A program made the translations under genes and the position numbers. The notes under the pieces are model-generated. The model searched no databases and was not told the origin of the DNA. It saw only the letters and a program-made list of their open reading frames with translations. Shown here in pieces: positions 31,619 to 42,446 of a stretch of 64,000 nt of DNA (the first letter of the stretch is position 1; each line of letters starts with the position of its first letter). This DNA is from Mesobacillus boroniphilus JCM 21738 (lineage in GTDB: Bacteria; Bacillota; Bacilli; Bacillales; Cytobacillaceae), in assembly GCF_000517385.1 (NCBI RefSeq), contig NZ_BAUW01000004.1:1-64000 (forward strand), given 5' to 3'.

Positions 31619-33253
31619 GCTTACCATCCTTTACGTTTTTTCGTTGATGGATGATTTGTTTCTTCATCCAATTGGCGTTATCTTCATGGGGAAAATCTCT
31701 CCGATAGTGCCCTCCCCTGCTTTCTGTCCTTTCCAAAGCCGCCTTTGTAATCAAAGATGCGGTGATATACATGAACAGCCTGTTTAGTTCAGAGGGCTCC
31801 AAGCTGTCCAGCCGAGCCTCTAGCCATTGGTCCAGGCTGAACTGGGCGAGCCAATCATCTTGTAAGGTCAGCAATTCCTTTGTACGGACAATCCCTGTCC
31901 GGTCCATCATTGTTTGTTTTAGGGAAGAAATATCTGGGAGCACGCCGCTGAATACGATTTGATTACGGCTTTCCAGCATGTTGTCTGCGGTTATAAGAGC
32001 TTGATTTTCTATAATACTTACTTCTTCTCGTTTGGCGTTTTGTTTATGGATGCCCGTAATCTTTGCTTCTTCTCGTTTGGCAAATTGATGGCTGTTGAGC
32101 CAATCAGCAAGATTTCCGCCAACAAACATGCCTTCTAACAAGGAGTTGCTCGCCAGTCTATTTGCTCCGTGGATTCCTGTACATGCCGCTTCACCAATCG
32201 CATACAGTCCGGGGATACTGGTTCGGCCCTGCAAATCGCTCTTTATCCCGCCCATGATAAAGTGGCTCCCAGGCACAACAGGGATCAGGCCTTTTCCAAT
32301 AGCTATCCCATGCTTCGTACAAAGCTTGCTGATCGTTGGGAAGCGGCTGCTGAAATCAGGGATAGTTGTGATATCTAGATAGATTTGAATTCCTCTTCGC
32401 GAGTAGTCATAAATGGTTTGCGAGACAATATGCCGCGGTGCCAGGTCCTTCAACGGATGAATTCCTTCCATGATCCGCTTTCCTTCAGCGGTAACAAGAA
32501 CGGCACCTTCACCTCTTACCGCTTCAGATATGAGGCCTCTCGTCTTTCCATCCACATAAAGAAGTGTAGGATGGAACTGAACAAATTCCATGTCGGCAAG
32601 CTCGGCACCTGCCTGTATGCCAGCGCCATTCCATCCCCGGTTGCCGTCTCGGCATTAGAGGTGAAGGCAAAGACCTGCCCGCAGCCGCCCGTAGCAAGAA
32701 CAACGTGGGGAGCAAGATAAGTTTCATTCGTTCCATCCATGCGCTTAGATTTAACACCGATACAGCGAGTTGCATCACTGTCTAAAATCAGCTCATATAC
32801 AAATGTGGATTGTTCAATTGAGATATTGGCATCCAGGTTCGAGAGCAAAAAGTCGACCATATGCTTACCGGTCGCATCGCCTCCGCTGTGGACAATCCTT
32901 TTTTCACTATGAGCCCCTTCCATCCCCAGAAGCAATTTTCCATCTCCGTCTTCATCAAAGCGGCAGCCTGATTCCCATAATCCTTTGATCAACTCCGGTG
33001 CTTTTTTGGTAATTTCAAGTACAGCTTCAGAGTTATTATGGTGAGCCCCCGCTTCAATTGTGTCGAGATAATGCAGGTAAGGATCGTCGCCCGGTGCAAC
33101 CGCTGCAGCGACCCCACCCTGGGCAAGATAAGAATTCCCTGCTGTCAGCTCCTTCTTTGTGAGAATAATCACATTTAAACTCTTTGCTAATTTATTGGCC
33201 AATTGTAGTGCGGCAATCCCGCTGCCAACAATGATTACATCTAATTGTTTCAT
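31587..33253 (-). CDS. nadB: L-aspartate oxidase NadB (one frameshift)
   Basis: FAD enzyme oxidising L-aspartate to iminoaspartate, the NadA substrate. N-terminal dinucleotide fold VIIVGSGIAALQLA, then the SDH/fumarate-reductase type core (ATGGCGQVFAFTSN, HPTLLY, GAACTGIHGANRLASNSLLEG) and a helical C-terminal domain. The frame breaks at about 32612-32613; one G restored (AGGCAGG to AGGGCAGG) gives [23 protein letters not shown]. The restored length is about 555 aa. ATG 33251-33253 follows GGAGG. It heads nadB-nadC-nadA and is divergent from nifS. Confidence 0.95.
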
Positions 33254-33280
33254 ATAATGATAGCCTCCTGGTTTAACAGG

Positions 33281-33340
33281 TGTCTTGACATCTATATTTA
33301 CACACATTTACACTGTTGACAAGAACTTTTATTTTGACAG
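33281..33340. promoter_or_regulatory. nadB/nifS divergent control region with candidate NiaR sites
   Basis: Three TTGACA elements lie at 33285-33290, 33316-33321 and 33334-33339. The first (GTGTCTTGACA) and second (TGTTGACAAGAAC) form an inverted arrangement of TGTCAAGA/TTGACAAGA half-sites about 30 bp apart. A plus-strand promoter fits TTGACA 33285-33290, 18-nt spacer, TACACT 33309-33314. Since NiaR is encoded downstream of nifS and represses NAD synthesis genes when niacin is present, these repeats are the best operator candidates; this is inference. Confidence 0.5.
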
Positions 33341-33489
33341 GGAGAAACTGCACTGAGTCTCTGATTGTGACTGTAATAGGAGTGGAAGTCAGTTTTCGGG
33401 CACATGTTGGAACTTCATGTGACCGTAAACCAAGAACAATCAAATTTTCGGGCACAAGCAAGCTATGAATATTGAATAGGAGTGAACCC

Positions 33490-34629
33490 ATGAAATATTT
33501 CGATTACGCGGCAACTTGTCCGCTTGACCAGGACGCGGCAGAAATTTTTATCCAGGCATCGACAAAGTATTTTGGGAATAGTCAGAGCCTCCATGAAGCA
33601 GGCAGTGCTTCTGCTAATCTATTGGAAGGCTGCAGACAGGAATTCTCGAGCTTGCTCGATGTTAAGGAGAACGGGATTTATTTTACAGGTGGAGGATCTG
33701 AAGCGAATTATCTCGGGATTATGGCGCTCCTCTCTGGTAAAAGAAAAACCGGCAATCATATTGTTACCGGAGCAGCTGAACATTCCTCCGTCTACAATCT
33801 AATGAAAAAACTTGAAGGAGAAGGATGGGAAATCACATTCCTCCCTTTGAACTCAAATGGCAGAATTGAGCTTACGAGTTTTATCGAAGCTGTCCGACCC
33901 GAAACTGTGCTCGTTTCGATTCAGCATGGCAACCCAGAAGTTGGAACAATCCAGCCGATCATCAATATAGCTGAATATTGCAGTTCAAATGGAATACTCA
34001 TTCACACGGATTGTGTACAAACCTTCGGAAAAATTCCCGTTGCCCCACTGGCCGGCTGGGTAGATGCCCTTTCGATATCAGGCCATAAGTTTTACGGGCC
34101 AAAAGGAACTGGAGTGGCCTATGTCAATCCGAAACTTGCCTGGAAGCCTTACATTGATGGAACTGTACATGAAAAAGGCTTCAGGCCTGGCACGGTAAAT
34201 GTCCCGGGAATCGCTGCAATGACAGCAGCGGCGCAAAAAGCATATTCCCTCATGGATACAGAAACGAAAGGAATTAATAAACTGAGGGAAGCTCTTATCG
34301 ATTCCCTTTCAGAAGTCAGGGATTCAATCGAGATTTTTGGAACAGAGGGTGATGAACAGCTTGCAGGTATCATGGGAATGGCGATAAAGGGATTGGAAGG
34401 ACAATATGTACTGCTTGAATGCAACCGTAAGGGCTTTGCGATTTCCACCGGAACTGCTTGCCATACAGGCATGCTGTCACCTGCGAAAACCATGACCGCA
34501 ATGGGGATCAAAGGAAAACAGGCCAAGGAATTTTTCAGAATATCTTTCGGGAGGGAAACTCAGCAGGAAGATGCAGTTAATCTTGGGAAAATGCTTGCTG
34601 CAATCACCGCACAGGTGTCCGCCGTTTAA
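33490..34629 (+). CDS. nifS: Cysteine desulfurase NifS/NadS
   Basis: PLP enzyme that supplies sulfur; the copy next to nadB in Bacillus matures the NadA iron-sulfur cluster. The 379-aa protein has the aminotransferase V fold, the PLP lysine in SISGHKFYGPKGTG, the TDCVQTFGK cofactor contact and the active-site cysteine loop STGTACHTGML. I took ATG 33490 (MKYFDYAATCPLD) because AGGAGTGAACCC lies just upstream; a TTG 18 nt earlier is unlikely. It is divergent from nadBCA and followed by niaR. Confidence 0.95.
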   Translation: MKYFDYAATCPLDQDAAEIFIQASTKYFGNSQSLHEAGSASANLLEGCRQEFSSLLDVKENGIYFTGGGSEANYLGIMALLSGKRKTGNHIVTGAAEHSSVYNLMKKLEGEGWEITFLPLNSNGRIELTSFIEAVRPETVLVSIQHGNPEVGTIQPIINIAEYCSSNGILIHTDCVQTFGKIPVAPLAGWVDALSISGHKFYGPKGTGVAYVNPKLAWKPYIDGTVHEKGFRPGTVNVPGIAAMTAAAQKAYSLMDTETKGINKLREALIDSLSEVRDSIEIFGTEGDEQLAGIMGMAIKGLEGQYVLLECNRKGFAISTGTACHTGMLSPAKTMTAMGIKGKQAKEFFRISFGRETQQEDAVNLGKMLAAITAQVSAV

Positions 34630-34688
34630 CTTCAAGCTGATTTTATGGTAAAATTTTCGAATGAAGAAGTCGAAGGAGAGATCGGATT

Positions 34689-35228
34689 ATGAAGGAACCT
34701 ACGAAAATCCTCGGAGATGAACGCCGGGCCTATATCCTGAAAAGTCTGCAGGAAAGCAGTGAGCCCATCACCGGAGGCGAGCTTTCGGCGATAACGAATG
34801 TAAGCAGACAAGTCATTGTTGGCGATATTACCTTGCTTAAAGCCAAAAATGAACCAATCATAGCCACCAGCCAGGGATATCTATATATGCATGCATCTCG
34901 TCCTTCAGCAGCGGAAAGGATCATTGCCGTCTCCCACGGCCCTGAAAGGACAGAAGAAGAACTTCTGCTTCTTGTCGATCACGGAGTAACTGTTAAGGAT
35001 GTAAAAATTGAGCATCCCGTGTATGGGGATTTAACAGCTTCCATCATGGTCTCAAATCGAAATGAAGTAAAGCAATTCATGGAAAAAATCAGGGCAACTA
35101 ACGCTTCCTACTTATCTGAGTTAACGGACGGAATCCACTTGCACACAATCTCCGCTCCAAGTGAAAAAGCGCTGGATGAAGCAGAAGAAACGCTAAGAAA
35201 AGAAAAGTTACTTATTGACCTGGAATAG
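34689..35228 (+). CDS. niaR: Niacin-responsive repressor NiaR (YrxA)
   Basis: Represses NAD biosynthesis and niacin-uptake genes with nicotinic acid as co-repressor. The 179-aa protein has an N-terminal HTH_11 domain (residues 8-60, ITGGELSAITNVSRQVIVGDITLLKA) and a C-terminal 3H domain with its conserved histidines (IEHPVYGDLTASIMV, LTDGIHLHTISAPS). It is 60 nt after nifS and probably co-transcribed with it, so it likely regulates its own promoter region. Confidence 0.95.
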   Translation: MKEPTKILGDERRAYILKSLQESSEPITGGELSAITNVSRQVIVGDITLLKAKNEPIIATSQGYLYMHASRPSAAERIIAVSHGPERTEEELLLLVDHGVTVKDVKIEHPVYGDLTASIMVSNRNEVKQFMEKIRATNASYLSELTDGIHLHTISAPSEKALDEAEETLRKEKLLIDLE

Positions 35229-35234
35229 TGATAT

Positions 35235-35264
35235 AAAAAAAATCCATCAATTGATGGATTTTTA
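35235..35264. terminator. Bidirectional terminator between niaR and pheA
   Basis: AAATCCATCAATTGATGGATTTTTAT: a perfect palindromic stem with A and T tracts on both sides, between convergent genes and touching the pheA stop. Confidence 0.92.
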
Positions 35265-36104
35265 TATCTTATGGCTTGAATAGCTTCCAAGCAGTTTAAC
35301 TGTGCATCCTAATGCCTCTAGTTCAGCAATGGCTCCGGGAATTAATACGTCATCCATTTTCAAATTAATATCGATAATGAAAAAGTATTTTCCTAAACCA
35401 GTTTTCATTGGGCGTGATTCAATTTTGGACAGATTGAGCTTCCGCCATGAGAAAGCAGATAAGACCTGGTGCAGTGCTCCTGCCCGATCCGAAGGCAGTG
35501 TAATCATCAAACTTATCTTGGACTCTTCGGTTGGAGCCATGTAAATGTCATGACCTTCCTTCGCGAGCACAGCAAATACGGTATGGTTATAGCTGTAATC
35601 ATGGACATTTTGCTCAGCAAAGACTAATCCATACTCCTCCGCAGCAAGGCTATTCGCGATTGCCGCGATGTTCTGTTCCGGATGGTTTCGTACATGTTTA
35701 GCCGCTGCGGCTGTTGATGACATATATTCAAGAGGAATTCCTTTGAATTTCCTATGTAAAAATTTATGGCACTGTGCTAATGCGTGTGGATGGCTGCAAA
35801 TCAATTCTGCTTCCTTCCAGTTTTTGATATTGTCCCGATGAACCAGCAAATGCTGCCTGATTGACACCACTGCTTCACCAACAATCTGAAGGTCTGTTTC
35901 ATGGACTAAATAATCAATCGTGATATTTACTGAACCCTCAATGGAATTTTCCAATGGAACGATTGCTGCATCAATTTCACCTGCTGAAGCAGCATCCATG
36001 CATTCTGGTATACTCACAAATGGAATCCTCTTAGCCTCTTTAAACAATTGCCGGGCAGCATAGTCCGTAAATGTTGCTTCCGGTCCAAGGTAACCAATAT
36101 TCAA
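35262..36104 (-). CDS. pheA: Prephenate dehydratase
   Basis: Converts prephenate to phenylpyruvate in phenylalanine synthesis. The protein of about 280 aa has the two-lobe PDT domain (IGYLGPEATFT, VPLENSIEGSVNITIDYL, NHTVFAVL) and a C-terminal ACT domain with the Phe-binding ESRP motif (NLSKIESRPMKTGLGKYFF). I chose the TTG at 36102-36104 because AGGGGGAG is 6 nt upstream and it aligns with the MKVGYLGP start of B. subtilis PheA; the ATG two codons earlier sits directly against that site. Confidence 0.95.
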   Translation of the reverse strand: MNIGYLGPEATFTDYAARQLFKEAKRIPFVSIPECMDAASAGEIDAAIVPLENSIEGSVNITIDYLVHETDLQIVGEAVVSIRQHLLVHRDNIKNWKEAELICSHPHALAQCHKFLHRKFKGIPLEYMSSTAAAAKHVRNHPEQNIAAIANSLAAEEYGLVFAEQNVHDYSYNHTVFAVLAKEGHDIYMAPTEESKISLMITLPSDRAGALHQVLSAFSWRKLNLSKIESRPMKTGLGKYFFIIDINLKMDDVLIPGAIAELEALGCTVKLLGSYSSHKI

Positions 36105-36135
36105 GCCCATCTCCCCCTGCTACAAATCACTCTCT

Positions 36136-36588
36136 TTAAGCACCTGATCCCAGTACTTCCACTTTTTCTACGAATTCCAGTCTTTTCAGCCTTGCGAGCA
36201 TCTCATCCATTTCGACTCTCATTTCGGTGACATTCAAGCTTAGCGTTACATTCGCCCTGCTTTGCAGAGGAATCGTCTGATGGATGGTCAGAACATTGCA
36301 GCCAGTAGCAGCAACTGTACTCAGCAGTTCAGAAAGCGTACCAGACCGATCTTCAAGCTGGAAAAACAGCGTAATGATCCGTTCCTTCACAACTGTATGG
36401 AACGGAAAGACCGTATCACGGTATTTGTAAAATGCACTCCGGCTCAAATCGACCCTTTGAACAGCATCCCAGACCGACTCAGCTTTACCACGTTCGATCA
36501 TTTCCTTTGCCTCAAGCGTTTTCTTCATTGCCTCGGGCAGGACATCTTCACGAACAAGGTAAAACTTCCTATCTTGATTTTGCTTCAT
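36136..36588 (-). CDS. pheB: ACT-domain protein PheB
   Basis: About 150 aa. The N-terminal part ([22 protein letters not shown] ... [18 protein letters not shown]) resembles a small helical DNA-binding region, and the C-terminal part is an ACT domain ([27 protein letters not shown]). It was long annotated as chorismate mutase; in several Firmicutes similar proteins are regulators of threonine/homoserine metabolism (ThrR). The ATG at 36586-36588 has GGGGTGA upstream and matches B. subtilis PheB length. It lies between obg and pheA, as in B. subtilis. Confidence 0.92.
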   Translation of the reverse strand: MKQNQDRKFYLVREDVLPEAMKKTLEAKEMIERGKAESVWDAVQRVDLSRSAFYKYRDTVFPFHTVVKERIITLFFQLEDRSGTLSELLSTVAATGCNVLTIHQTIPLQSRANVTLSLNVTEMRVEMDEMLARLKRLEFVEKVEVLGSGA

Positions 36589-36710
36589 CTCCATCACCCC
36601 ATCAGTTTGCCAGCTTTTTTTTGCTTTTAAAATTGCTGAAAACACCATTTTTAAAGAGGAAAGCCGATTAACCTGATGCTGGCTAATCGACCTTCTAAAA
36701 TCATTTAAGC

Positions 36711-38003
36711 CTATTCCACAAATTCAAATTCATATTCAAGCAACTTGACTGTATCGCCATCTTTCGCGCCTCGTTCACGAAGAGCATCATCAATGCCCAT
36801 GCCGCGCATCTGGCGGGCGAACCTTTGGACAGATTCATCCCTTGAGAAATCAGTCATCTTGAACAGCCTTTCAATACTGTCACCCGAAATGACAAATGTT
36901 CCATCCGATTCTCGGCTAATCTGGAATTCCTGTTCTGCTTTTTCATGCTTGTACATCACGCGGTTTTCATCTTTTTCTAATTCCTCTTCATCAATGAGAG
37001 GGAATTCCGGAGTCTTTTCAATCAGGTCAGCTACCGCGAACAATAATTCACGCAGACCTTCTCTCGTAACAGCTGAGATAGGGAAAACAGGGTGTTCGTC
37101 CCCCAGCTTTTCCTTGAACACTTGCAGATTTTCTTCCGCATCTGGCATGTCCATTTTATTGGCTACAATTACTTGTGGTCTCTCAGTCAGCCTCAAGTTA
37201 TATTCTTTCAATTCATTGTTGATTGTTAAATAATCCTCATAGGGATTGCGGCCTTCTGTTGCAGCCATGTCGATTACATGGATGATTACTCGTGTGCGTT
37301 CGATATGGCGCAGGAACTGATGTCCAAGGCCGACACCTGAATGCGCACCTTCGATAAGACCTGGCAAGTCCGCAAGAACAAAGCTTCTGCCGTCTTCTGT
37401 TTCGACCATCCCCAGGTTCGGTGCAATCGTCGTGAAGTGGTATTCCGCGATTTTCGGTCTAGCTGCTGAAACAACAGACAACAACGTCGATTTCCCTACG
37501 CTTGGGAAGCCTACTAGTCCTACATCCGCAAGGAGTTTCAACTCCATGATGATTTCTCTTTCTTGCCCTGGTTCACCTTTTTCGGAAAGCTCTGGTGCCG
37601 GGTTAGCCGGTGTTGCGAAACGTGAGTTGCCACGTCCTCCGCGTCCGCCCTTTGCGATGACAGCCTTCTGCCCATGTTCTACCAGGTCAGCAATGATCGC
37701 GCCAGTCTCGGCATCGGATACAATTGTCCCTGGTGGAACCTTTACGACCATATCCTTTGAATTTTTACCATGCTGGTTTTTAGACATTCCGTGCTCGCCG
37801 CGCGGTGCCTTGAAGTGGCGCTGGTATCTGAAATCCATTAGCGTGCGCAGTCCCTCTTCCACCTGGAAGACTACATTTGCACCGTTACCGCCGTCGCCGC
37901 CAGCCGGGCCGCCCTTCGGAACATATTTTTCACGTCGGAACGCGACCATTCCATCGCCGCCGTCCCCGCCTTTTACATAAATCTTAACCTGATCGACAAA
38001 CAT
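36711..38003 (-). CDS. obgE: GTPase Obg
   Basis: Essential ribosome-associated GTPase (50S maturation, stress response, sporulation control). Intact 430 aa: glycine-rich OBG domain (residues 1-158, [18 protein letters not shown]), G domain with G1 [10 protein letters not shown]3 DLPGL, G4 NKMD, and the C-terminal OCT domain (345-428) found in Gram-positive Obg. It follows spo0B as in B. subtilis, where the pair forms one operon. Confidence 0.98.
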   Translation of the reverse strand: MFVDQVKIYVKGGDGGDGMVAFRREKYVPKGGPAGGDGGNGANVVFQVEEGLRTLMDFRYQRHFKAPRGEHGMSKNQHGKNSKDMVVKVPPGTIVSDAETGAIIADLVEHGQKAVIAKGGRGGRGNSRFATPANPAPELSEKGEPGQEREIIMELKLLADVGLVGFPSVGKSTLLSVVSAARPKIAEYHFTTIAPNLGMVETEDGRSFVLADLPGLIEGAHSGVGLGHQFLRHIERTRVIIHVIDMAATEGRNPYEDYLTINNELKEYNLRLTERPQVIVANKMDMPDAEENLQVFKEKLGDEHPVFPISAVTREGLRELLFAVADLIEKTPEFPLIDEEELEKDENRVMYKHEKAEQEFQISRESDGTFVISGDSIERLFKMTDFSRDESVQRFARQMRGMGIDDALRERGAKDGDTVKLLEYEFEFVE

Positions 38004-38050
38004 TATGTCATTACCACCTGTCTGAAATTTGTTATCGCTTCTATTTTTCC

Positions 38051-38590
38051 CTAGAGTGATTCCAAGAAAACTTCTATCGTCAATTCCCCGTCGACCACGC
38101 CATCCGATATGACTTTCATATTGTAACCGTGTTGCTGGTCAAGGAACCTCATCAAGCAATTTTTATCATTTATTATTCCGCTAAAATCAAAAAAGAACCC
38201 GATTCCTTTCTCCTGCGGTTCAATTGTGATGGAGAGATGGTTTTCCTGATATGGTTCAATCGAAGAATTCAATGCATCAAAAAGCTGCTCTGTCCAGCGA
38301 GTCAACAGCTGGTCATCTAATCTGTGGAAGTTCTGGGAGTCCATTACTTCATATTCCAATTGGAAATGATGATTCTCCCAATTGCAGGTTAACAATGTAG
38401 AGGCAAACTGAGGAAGATGTAAATTAGATAGCTTTGCATCCTGCCTGGCTTCCATGATAATTTCTTCAATGATCTCTTTAGCCCGGTCCACTTTATTCAG
38501 CGATATATTCCCTTTAATTAGTTGAAGCTGATTCATCCAATCATGGCGTGCATGGCGCAAAACCTCGATTGTATCCCAATCTTTTTTCAT
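38051..38590 (-). CDS. spo0B: Sporulation phosphotransferase Spo0B
   Basis: Passes phosphate from Spo0F to Spo0A in the sporulation phosphorelay. About 179 aa: a helical-hairpin dimerisation domain with the phospho-accepting histidine in [20 protein letters not shown], then a degenerate kinase-like C-terminal domain. I chose ATG 38588-38590 because TAGGAGT lies 7 nt upstream; two upstream in-frame ATGs are too close to that site. It is encoded between the ribosomal genes and obg, the conserved Bacillus order. Confidence 0.93.
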   Translation of the reverse strand: MKKDWDTIEVLRHARHDWMNQLQLIKGNISLNKVDRAKEIIEEIIMEARQDAKLSNLHLPQFASTLLTCNWENHHFQLEYEVMDSQNFHRLDDQLLTRWTEQLFDALNSSIEPYQENHLSITIEPQEKGIGFFFDFSGIINDKNCLMRFLDQQHGYNMKVISDGVVDGELTIEVFLESL

Positions 38591-38718
38591 ACACATACTC
38601 CTACTCATAAGACTGCTTGGTGTAAGTATAACAAAAAAGCCATTCTGCGTAAGCTAATTATGTATATTGTTTAGTATTGAAATAAGTTTAATTATCAAGA
38701 GAAGGCCATAAAATACAA

Positions 38719-38749
38719 GAAAACCCTAACCGCAGTGGTTAGGGTTTCT
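38719..38749 (-). terminator. Terminator after rpmA
   Basis: AAACCCTAACC/GGTTAGGGTTTT around a short loop on the minus strand, followed by CTTGTATTTT. It separates rpmA from spo0B, perhaps with partial read-through. Confidence 0.85.
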
Positions 38750-38756
38750 CTTTGGC

Positions 38757-39393
<637 letters not shown>

Positions 39394-39408
39394 GGTAATC
39401 CGCCTTAA

Positions 39409-39717
39409 TTAAGCGTTAATCTTTTCGATAACAACTTTAGTGTAAGGCTGACGATGACCTTGCTTCTTACGATTGTTCTTTTTCGCTTTGTATTTGAAAA
39501 CGATGATTTTCTTTTGACGGCCATTCTTTTCAACTTTAGCTGTAACAGTTGCGCCTTCAACTACTGGGCTACCAACTTTAACGTTATCGCCACCTACAAA
39601 AAGAACCTTGTCAAAAGTTACAGTTTCGCCTTCAGCTGCGTTTAGCTTTTCAATGTAGATTGCTTGTCCTTCTTCTACCTTTACTTGCTTGCCGCCAGTT
39701 TCGATAATTGCGTACAT
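39409..39717 (-). CDS. rplU: Ribosomal protein bL21
   Basis: 50S subunit protein, 102 aa, starting [18 protein letters not shown] and ending in the basic tail [24 protein letters not shown]. The ATG at 39715-39717 follows GAGGAGGTG; upstream in-frame codons belong to the leader RNA. It is the first gene of rplU-prp-rpmA. Confidence 0.98.
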   Translation of the reverse strand: MYAIIETGGKQVKVEEGQAIYIEKLNAAEGETVTFDKVLFVGGDNVKVGSPVVEGATVTAKVEKNGRQKKIIVFKYKAKKNNRKKQGHRQPYTKVVIEKINA

Positions 39718-39829
39718 TCCATTGCACCTCCTCATTAGACTCAGACTCGCCATCAGCAGGCGTTGCAAAAAAAGCAAATCTTAAATACCTGATGCGTGCG
39801 GTTGTAGCACGGGTGCTACAAACAATAAC
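39718..39829 (-). ncRNA. L21 leader RNA
   Basis: The 5' leader of rplU in Bacillales holds a conserved structured RNA thought to mediate feedback by a ribosomal protein. Here the minus strand has a hairpin GTAGCACCCGTGCTAC, then a conserved stretch TTTGCTTTTTTTGCAACGCC, GGCGAGTCTGAGTC and the ribosome binding site. The overall order matches the L21 leader family as I remember it. Ends are set from the promoter and start codon. Confidence 0.75.
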
Positions 39830-39835
39830 ATTAAA

Positions 39836-39865
39836 ATACTATCATATGCCGAGCAAAAGTGTCAA
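39836..39865 (-). promoter_or_regulatory. SigA promoter of rplU operon
   Basis: Minus strand: TTGACA at 39860-39865, 18-nt spacer, TAGTAT at 39836-39841. Confidence 0.8.
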
Positions 39866-39902
39866 CATATTAATCAATGTTCTTTTAATGGCCAGCTTTG
39901 GT

Positions 39903-41356
39903 TCAACCGAGTTCTGTCGAAGCACCAACCTTAAGGATTTCATAGAAAGGTTTCGCCGCGTCTAACACCGAGAATTTTATCTTAAATCCTAATGCTTTTT
40001 CAAGCCTCAATTTATGGATATCAGCTTCACCGGAAAAATGGCGGATGACCTCATTCGTCGCGGCTATATGAATTTCTTCGTAATCGGAGTTTTTGAACTC
40101 CCAAAGCGCGCGCTCTAGTCTGTATGCGACGGATTCCGTGCTCAGTACCTGTCCTGTACCTCCGCATGTCCAGCATTTTTCAGTCAAAGTCTCGGTCAGC
40201 GACTGCTTCGTCTTCTTTCTTGTCAGCTGGAGGATGCCAAGCTCGGTAAAGCCGATGATCCGTGTCGTGCGCTCATCCAAGTGCAGCTCTTTTTGAATGA
40301 GTTTCAGCACCTTGTTCCGTTCACTATCAGTCTTCATATCAATAAAATCGATCAGAATGATGCCTGCAAGATCCCTGAGCCTGATTTGCCTGGCAGCTTC
40401 TACTGCCGCATTCATGTTGGTCTTCATGACAGTGTCACGCAAATCGGTTTTGCCGGAAAACTTGCCTGTATTCACATCGATCATCGTAAGTGCTCTCCCT
40501 GGTCAATGACCATATAGGCTCCTTTTTCCAGCCAAACGACCCTTTTAAGCAGCCGCTCGATTTCCTGTTCGATTTTATAAAATGAAAAAATATCATCTTT
40601 CCCATTATAAAACTCTATCTCTATACCTTCTTTGATATAGTGCTCCATTCTTTTCTTAAAATCGAGGCAATCCGTAATCACTTCTCCATTTGTAAAAGAA
40701 AGAAGCACTGCCACAGCCTGCTCAAAAAAATAATCACGTCTGTGAACGATTCCGGGCTTCTTCATTCCCGACATGGTCTTTTTTAATTGAGCGTATTGAA
40801 CGCGCTGGTGCTCAAGCTCACGCATGATTGCTTCCTCGGTCTGGTTCAGGCTTTCGGTCCTGAAAATGAGACCTTCCTCGGGCGTTTTGACCTGGCTGGC
40901 GAATTCTCTCCATTTATTCCTGATCTCTGGTGATTCAGCCTTTTTAGTAACAGCTATGTATTTTCCCTGCGGCATATAGACAAGATTCTCACCCTGCAAT
41001 TCAATGACTCCCGTCAGCCTCGCCCCTTTTGTCACGGCTGCATCTTTTTCAACCTGGACTAGCAGCTTTTCACCTTGATGGACATACGAAGAGATCGAGC
41101 GATTTGCTTTATCTTCGTCGTCAGATTTGACATAGGATGCCAGCTTATCTTTTTGAAGAAAGCCGCTTAATTCTTCGCCGAAATTGATGAATGCTGCATT
41201 CATCCCTGGTATCACTTTTTCAACGATCCCAAGATAAATATTCCCGACCAGTGATTGCTGGCCTGGCTGTTCAATATATATTTTTTCGACTTCGCCATTT
41301 TTGAGCAAAGCGAAGCGCTTCTCTCTCGAATTTGCGTTGATAATTAACTGGTTCAT
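39903..41356 (-). CDS. rng: Ribonuclease G/E family endoribonuclease (one frameshift)
   Basis: Endoribonuclease for rRNA maturation and mRNA decay; absent from B. subtilis 168 but present in many Bacillus relatives at this locus. The N-terminus has an S1 domain (GNIYLGIVEKVIPGMNAAFINFG), followed by RNase H-like and DNase I-like regions with the catalytic Asp motifs MIDVNTGKFSG and LIDFIDM, and the zinc-link CWTCGGTG. The frame breaks at about 40493; one G restored (GAGCAC to GAGGCAC) gives VIDQGEALTMIDVNTG. The restored length is about 484 aa. ATG 41354-41356. Confidence 0.94.
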
Positions 41357-41380
41357 TGTTTCTCCTTAACCACTAGAAAT

Positions 41381-41493
41381 GCGCAAGCGCTTGATCAGCC
41401 CCGCCAAGCGCTGGAGGGCCGACCAGTGAAGTCGCTCTTTGACTTCATTGGGCGGACCGAAGCGACCTCGAGGGGCTAGGCGCTGGAGCTAGA
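41381..41493 (+). repeat. Intergenic structured repeat (copy E)
   Basis: A 113-bp basic copy from GCGCAAGCGCTTGATCAGCC to GCTAGGCGCTGGAGCTAGA, followed by CACTAATC. It carries CGCT paired with AGCG where copies B, C and F have CGTT paired with AACG, a two-sided substitution that keeps pairing. Confidence 0.9.
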
Positions 41494-41533
41494 CACTAAT
41501 CTTAGTGCAAAAGATTAATACTTATAAAGTAAT

Positions 41534-41567
41534 AAAAAATGCAGCGCAATGGTTTCTGCGCTGCATT
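41534..41567 (-). terminator. Terminator of spoIVFAB
   Basis: AATGCAGCGCA/TGCGCTGCATT on the minus strand followed by TTTTATT, just past the spoIVFB stop. Confidence 0.9.
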
Positions 41568-41579
41568 CATTATCCTATT

Positions 41580-42446
41580 TTAGAAGGTGTAAAGCAAATC
41601 TCCTATTTTCGCCGATAATAACTTCTCACTGAAAAATGCATGTAGCAATTCATTCTCGTCCATGACCATTTCCTTGCCGTTCTGCTGCTTGACGATGATT
41701 GGATGCTTGCAGCCACGCTGGAACTTTTCAAGGACCTGGCCGACCATTTCATTCTCGGTCGCATTGATCGGCTTGAGCTCTCGCAAATCTACCTGTTTTC
41801 CATAATGCCTTTCCATCAAAAAACGCATGAAGATAAACCGCCGCTGCTTCCATTCATAGTAAAGCGAAAACGCCAGGAAGCCGATGATGACCCAGACATT
41901 CAAGGTCGACGGGGCGATGATGATAAGGACCGCCGAAAAGATAATCAATGTTCCGGCTGAAACATATATCGTCCGCAAGTGGGCTTCCTGAAAGGATTTT
42001 TTCATTGATAACAAAATGAACACCAGCTTGCCTCCATCCAATGGCCAGATCGGGATAAGATTGAACAGGAGGATCATCATATTATATTGAATGAACAGCA
42101 TATGCCATTTTTCCGGAAGGACCCCTGCGATAAACAGGATATAGGATAGTGTTATCATCCAAACATGCTGAAGGGGCCCAGACAGAACAACAATCAGCTC
42201 TTCTTTTAACGGCCTGTTCCCGTGCTCATCCATTTCAGCGACTCCGCCGAAGGGAAGCAGGGCGATTTTCTTGATTCTCCACGAAAAAAAAGAAGCTGCA
42301 GCACCATGTCCCATTTCATGAACAAAAATAATCAGCAGCACCATCATCAGCTCTATAAAATGCGCGGTCGCAACAGCAAGGGCGATGATCACCCACAACA
42401 AAGGATGGATGTGTATTTTTCGCAATAACGCAATGGCTTTATTCAA
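41580..42446 (-). CDS. spoIVFB: Intramembrane metalloprotease SpoIVFB
   Basis: Site-2-type protease that cleaves pro-SigK in the mother cell. The 288-aa protein has about six membrane segments, the zinc motif HEMGH (FVHEMGHGAAASFF), the third ligand in NLIPIWPLDGGK and a C-terminal CBS-like domain that senses ATP in B. subtilis. It overlaps spoIVFA by 8 nt. Its partner SpoIVFA and the checkpoint protein BofC are both encoded in this window. Confidence 0.96.
   Translation of the reverse strand: MNKAIALLRKIHIHPLLWVIIALAVATAHFIELMMVLLIIFVHEMGHGAAASFFSWRIKKIALLPFGGVAEMDEHGNRPLKEELIVVLSGPLQHVWMITLSYILFIAGVLPEKWHMLFIQYNMMILLFNLIPIWPLDGGKLVFILLSMKKSFQEAHLRTIYVSAGTLIIFSAVLIIIAPSTLNVWVIIGFLAFSLYYEWKQRRFIFMRFLMERHYGKQVDLRELKPINATENEMVGQVLEKFQRGCKHPIIVKQQNGKEMVMDENELLHAFFSEKLLSAKIGDLLYTF

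Noticed and set aside
32524-32778. An 84-codon minus-strand open frame inside nadB.
   Set aside because: It is an alternative frame overlapping the nadB frameshift region, which is fully explained by nadB itself.
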